DNA of 64,000 bases from Ciborinia camelliae. Its lineage: Eukaryota; Ascomycota; Leotiomycetes; Helotiales; Sclerotiniaceae. The notes under the pieces are model-generated. The model was not told the DNA's origin. It ran no database searches and saw only the letters and a list, made by a program, of their open reading frames with translations. The first letter of the stretch is position 1. Each line of letters begins with the position of its first letter. The position numbers and the translations under genes were made by a program. Location: the NCBI GenBank assembly GCA_025890175.1, contig JANPYM010000003.1, positions 278,600 to 342,599 on the forward strand, written 5' to 3'. Below are positions 61,801-64,000 of this stretch, one piece after another.

Positions 61801-64000
61801 TGTAAAATAAAACTTTAAATTGTTTAATATATTTTTTTTAAATAATTTAATTAAAAATTAAAATTAAATTTATTTTATAAAATATAGATTTATAAAATCG
61901 ATTATATTTAAATACAATTATAATATAAAAAAACAAAATATTAATTTAATTTTCGGTTTTTAATTTTTGTTTTAAATAAATTTAAATTTTATTTTTATTT
62001 TTAAATCTATAAAATTGTTTGAAATAAATAAATATTAATTTTCTAATTTGTTTTTATTTATTATAATTATTTATATTTTTGCTTTTAAATATATATAAAT
62101 ATTTAATATATTTAAACTTTGAATTTTTTTATTATTATTAAATTTGTTTTTTGTTTTAAAATCCAAATTCTAATAACTTTTACAGAATTATAATTTATTA
62201 ATTATAATATAAACAAATTTTTTAAATAAATACAATTCAATCTTATTTCAATTACTATTTTTACTATACAATTCGCAAAAAAATAAACTTCAATATCTTT
62301 ATACCAATTAAATTCTTTATTTAAAAAATTGATTTAATTTAAATAAATTAATTTTTTTTTGTTTTTTGAATAAATAAAAATATTATCGAATTTATTATTT
62401 TTATATAAAGTTTAATATAAAAAGTATAAAATAAAAAAGTATATATAACCAAAAAATAATAATATATAAAATATTTAAAAATCGAATAATCAAAAATAAA
62501 GATTAACTTTTTTTTAAAAAAAGAAAAAACTAATATAAAATTAATTTTTCAAATTAAATAAAAAAACTTATAGAAAAAACAATATATTTCATTATATTTA
62601 ATGAAATTATTAGAATTGATATTTGTTATTTTGATTATTTTTAAAATCTAAATAGATTAATCGATTTAGATTTAGAATATTATACAATTTAGGATTTTTA
62701 AATTTGTTGGATTAAAAAAGCTTAAGTTTTTTAATGCTTTTTAAAACAAAAATATATAAAAAAATATAAAATATTGATTTAAATATTAATTCAATTTTTT
62801 TTTCAATTTATTTTTATTAATTTATTTTTATTAATTTATTTTAATAATATTAATTATTAAATAAATTATATATCTACAATACATAAATATATACAGACTG
62901 ATTTATAATATAATTTTTAAAATTATATATTATAATATATTTGTTTTTTATTGTTTATAATGATTTCAATATTAATTAATTAAAAATAAAATAAAAAATA
63001 GATTTTAAATTAAATATTTATATATAAAAAATTCAAATATAAAACAAAACAAAATTTAAAACTTTGGATTAAGGTTTTTTTATAAAAAATAATAAAAATA
63101 TTTTGAAATAATTAATTATTAATATTAAAAAATATATATTATTTATATTTTAATAAAAACAAAAGTTGTATTAAATTCAAATTATTTATCTTTATATTTT
63201 TAAATTGTATAAAAAAAGAAATAAAAAAATAAAAAACCAAAAAATTAAATTAATTATTATTATTTAAATTATTAACATTTTTTAATCTTTTTTTTATTAA
63301 ATTTTCATTTTACTCATTTTTTTTAATAAACAATTTATTTTCTTTATCAAACAATCAATTTTTATTAATTTGTATACTTTTTTTATCATTCTTAAAATTA
63401 TCTTTTTGAAATTTATTGAAAAATCGAATATAATATATATCGTTATTACCGAAATACTTATTTTCAAAACTACAAAACTATTCGTTATTATCATAACTTT
63501 ACTTTTTATTTAAAATAAAAAGTTTATTATTTTTTATATAAAATCTATTATCAAATCTATAAAAATTATATAAACGAATTTCAAATTTTTTTTTTTCATT
63601 TTTAAAAACCTTATTTTGAATATTTTTTGAATTATATATATTTCTTTTTATTTCCTTTTTCGCAAATCAATAATTATTTTTATTATTTTTCTTATCTTCA
63701 TTATCTATATAAATAATTTTAAAGTTTAATTTTTTTAACTTTTTTAATAATTTTTAAAAAGTTAAACAATATTAATATTAATTTTAAAAATTTCAATCCA
63801 AAAAAAATCTTCGAAACAAACATCTTCGAAATCTTCATTATAAAAAAGTTTGTTATATTTATTTAATATATTAAATCAAATATTTTATTTACTATTACCT
63901 TTTTTTTTCTAAATATATATATAAATCAATATATATAATTCCAAAAAGATATTTGATTCAAAAATTAAATCTTATTTAAAAAAAAAGTAAACAAATCAAA
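58872..64000. other. AT-rich, gene-free block (probably more RIP-degraded repeats)
   Basis: Composition is like the retrotransposon interior and continues to the window edge. No gene, tRNA or rRNA signal is visible. Short CT-rich DNA lies at about 59100-59230. No second LTR pair was found by eye, but heavily mutated copies would be hard to see. Confidence 0.6.
61016..61165. repeat. 45-bp tandem repeat, about three copies
   Basis: Starts of matching units at 61021, 61066 and 61111 give an exact 45-bp period, with a partial fourth copy. Differences include A/G and T/C changes. On the minus strand it gives a 96-codon Leu/Phe/Ile-rich frame (60941-61231) with a 15-residue period, which is very likely not a gene. 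Confidence 0.85.

Noticed and set aside
52300..64000. Mitochondrial DNA insertion, suggested by the AT content
   Set aside because: No mitochondrial gene, tRNA or rRNA is visible, while LTRs, a target duplication and transition-type changes explain the composition.

Overview
The window looks like nuclear DNA of a filamentous ascomycete (Pezizomycotina). The evidence is genes split by short introns (mostly 47-170 bp, GTRAGT-type donors, CTAAC-like branch sites), a PAS-type hybrid histidine kinase, and a retroelement degraded by C-to-T/G-to-A transitions as expected of repeat-induced point mutation (RIP). The style of the proteins suggests Leotiomycetes/Helotiales, but that placement is inference; no species-level marker is present. 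The sequence is a draft: a 10-N gap lies at 23307-23316.

Region 1 (1-12.2 kb) is compact housekeeping DNA: SNU114 (U5 snRNP GTPase, minus strand, runs off the left edge), ERG10 (acetoacetyl-CoA thiolase), KRE33/NAT10 (RNA cytidine acetyltransferase), a small rhodanese/Cdc25-type protein, SMX2 (SmG) and NTR2 (spliceosome disassembly factor). Three of these six genes serve the spliceosome, and SMX2 and NTR2 are divergent across 339 bp.

Region 2 (12.2-24.1 kb) carries a Cdc1/Ted1-type metallophosphoesterase, a metallo-beta-lactamase-fold protein with a zinc ribbon, an amidase and a SAM-dependent methyltransferase. The methyltransferase has an assembly gap in an intron and an apparent one-base frameshift in a G7 run. 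The intergenic DNA is full of microsatellites, including a 346-bp pure pyrimidine tract.

Region 3 (24.1-30.1 kb) is gene-poor, with a MITE-like inverted-repeat element. It is followed by a seven-exon PAS hybrid histidine kinase (30.1-35.5 kb), a 3.3-kb satellite-rich spacer, an eight-exon intracellular-type GH3 beta-glucosidase with a PA14 insert, a DUF202 membrane protein, a textbook TA-flanked MITE (45569-45930) and a ZRC1/COT1-type zinc transporter.

Region 4 (about 52.3-64 kb) is an extremely AT-rich, gene-free block. It contains a complete LTR retrotransposon (52806-58866) with 245-bp LTRs and a 5-bp target duplication. Its LTRs retain an array of CACGTG-type sites 11-16 bp apart upstream of a TATA box.

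I did not find a convincing new multi-gene system. The best leads are the E-box array in the LTR, the RIP gradient along the element, the GC-AG intron in SNU114, and the frameshift/gap pair in the methyltransferase. Intron-exon models were built by hand from reading frame, splice consensus and family knowledge; no database search or alignment was run.
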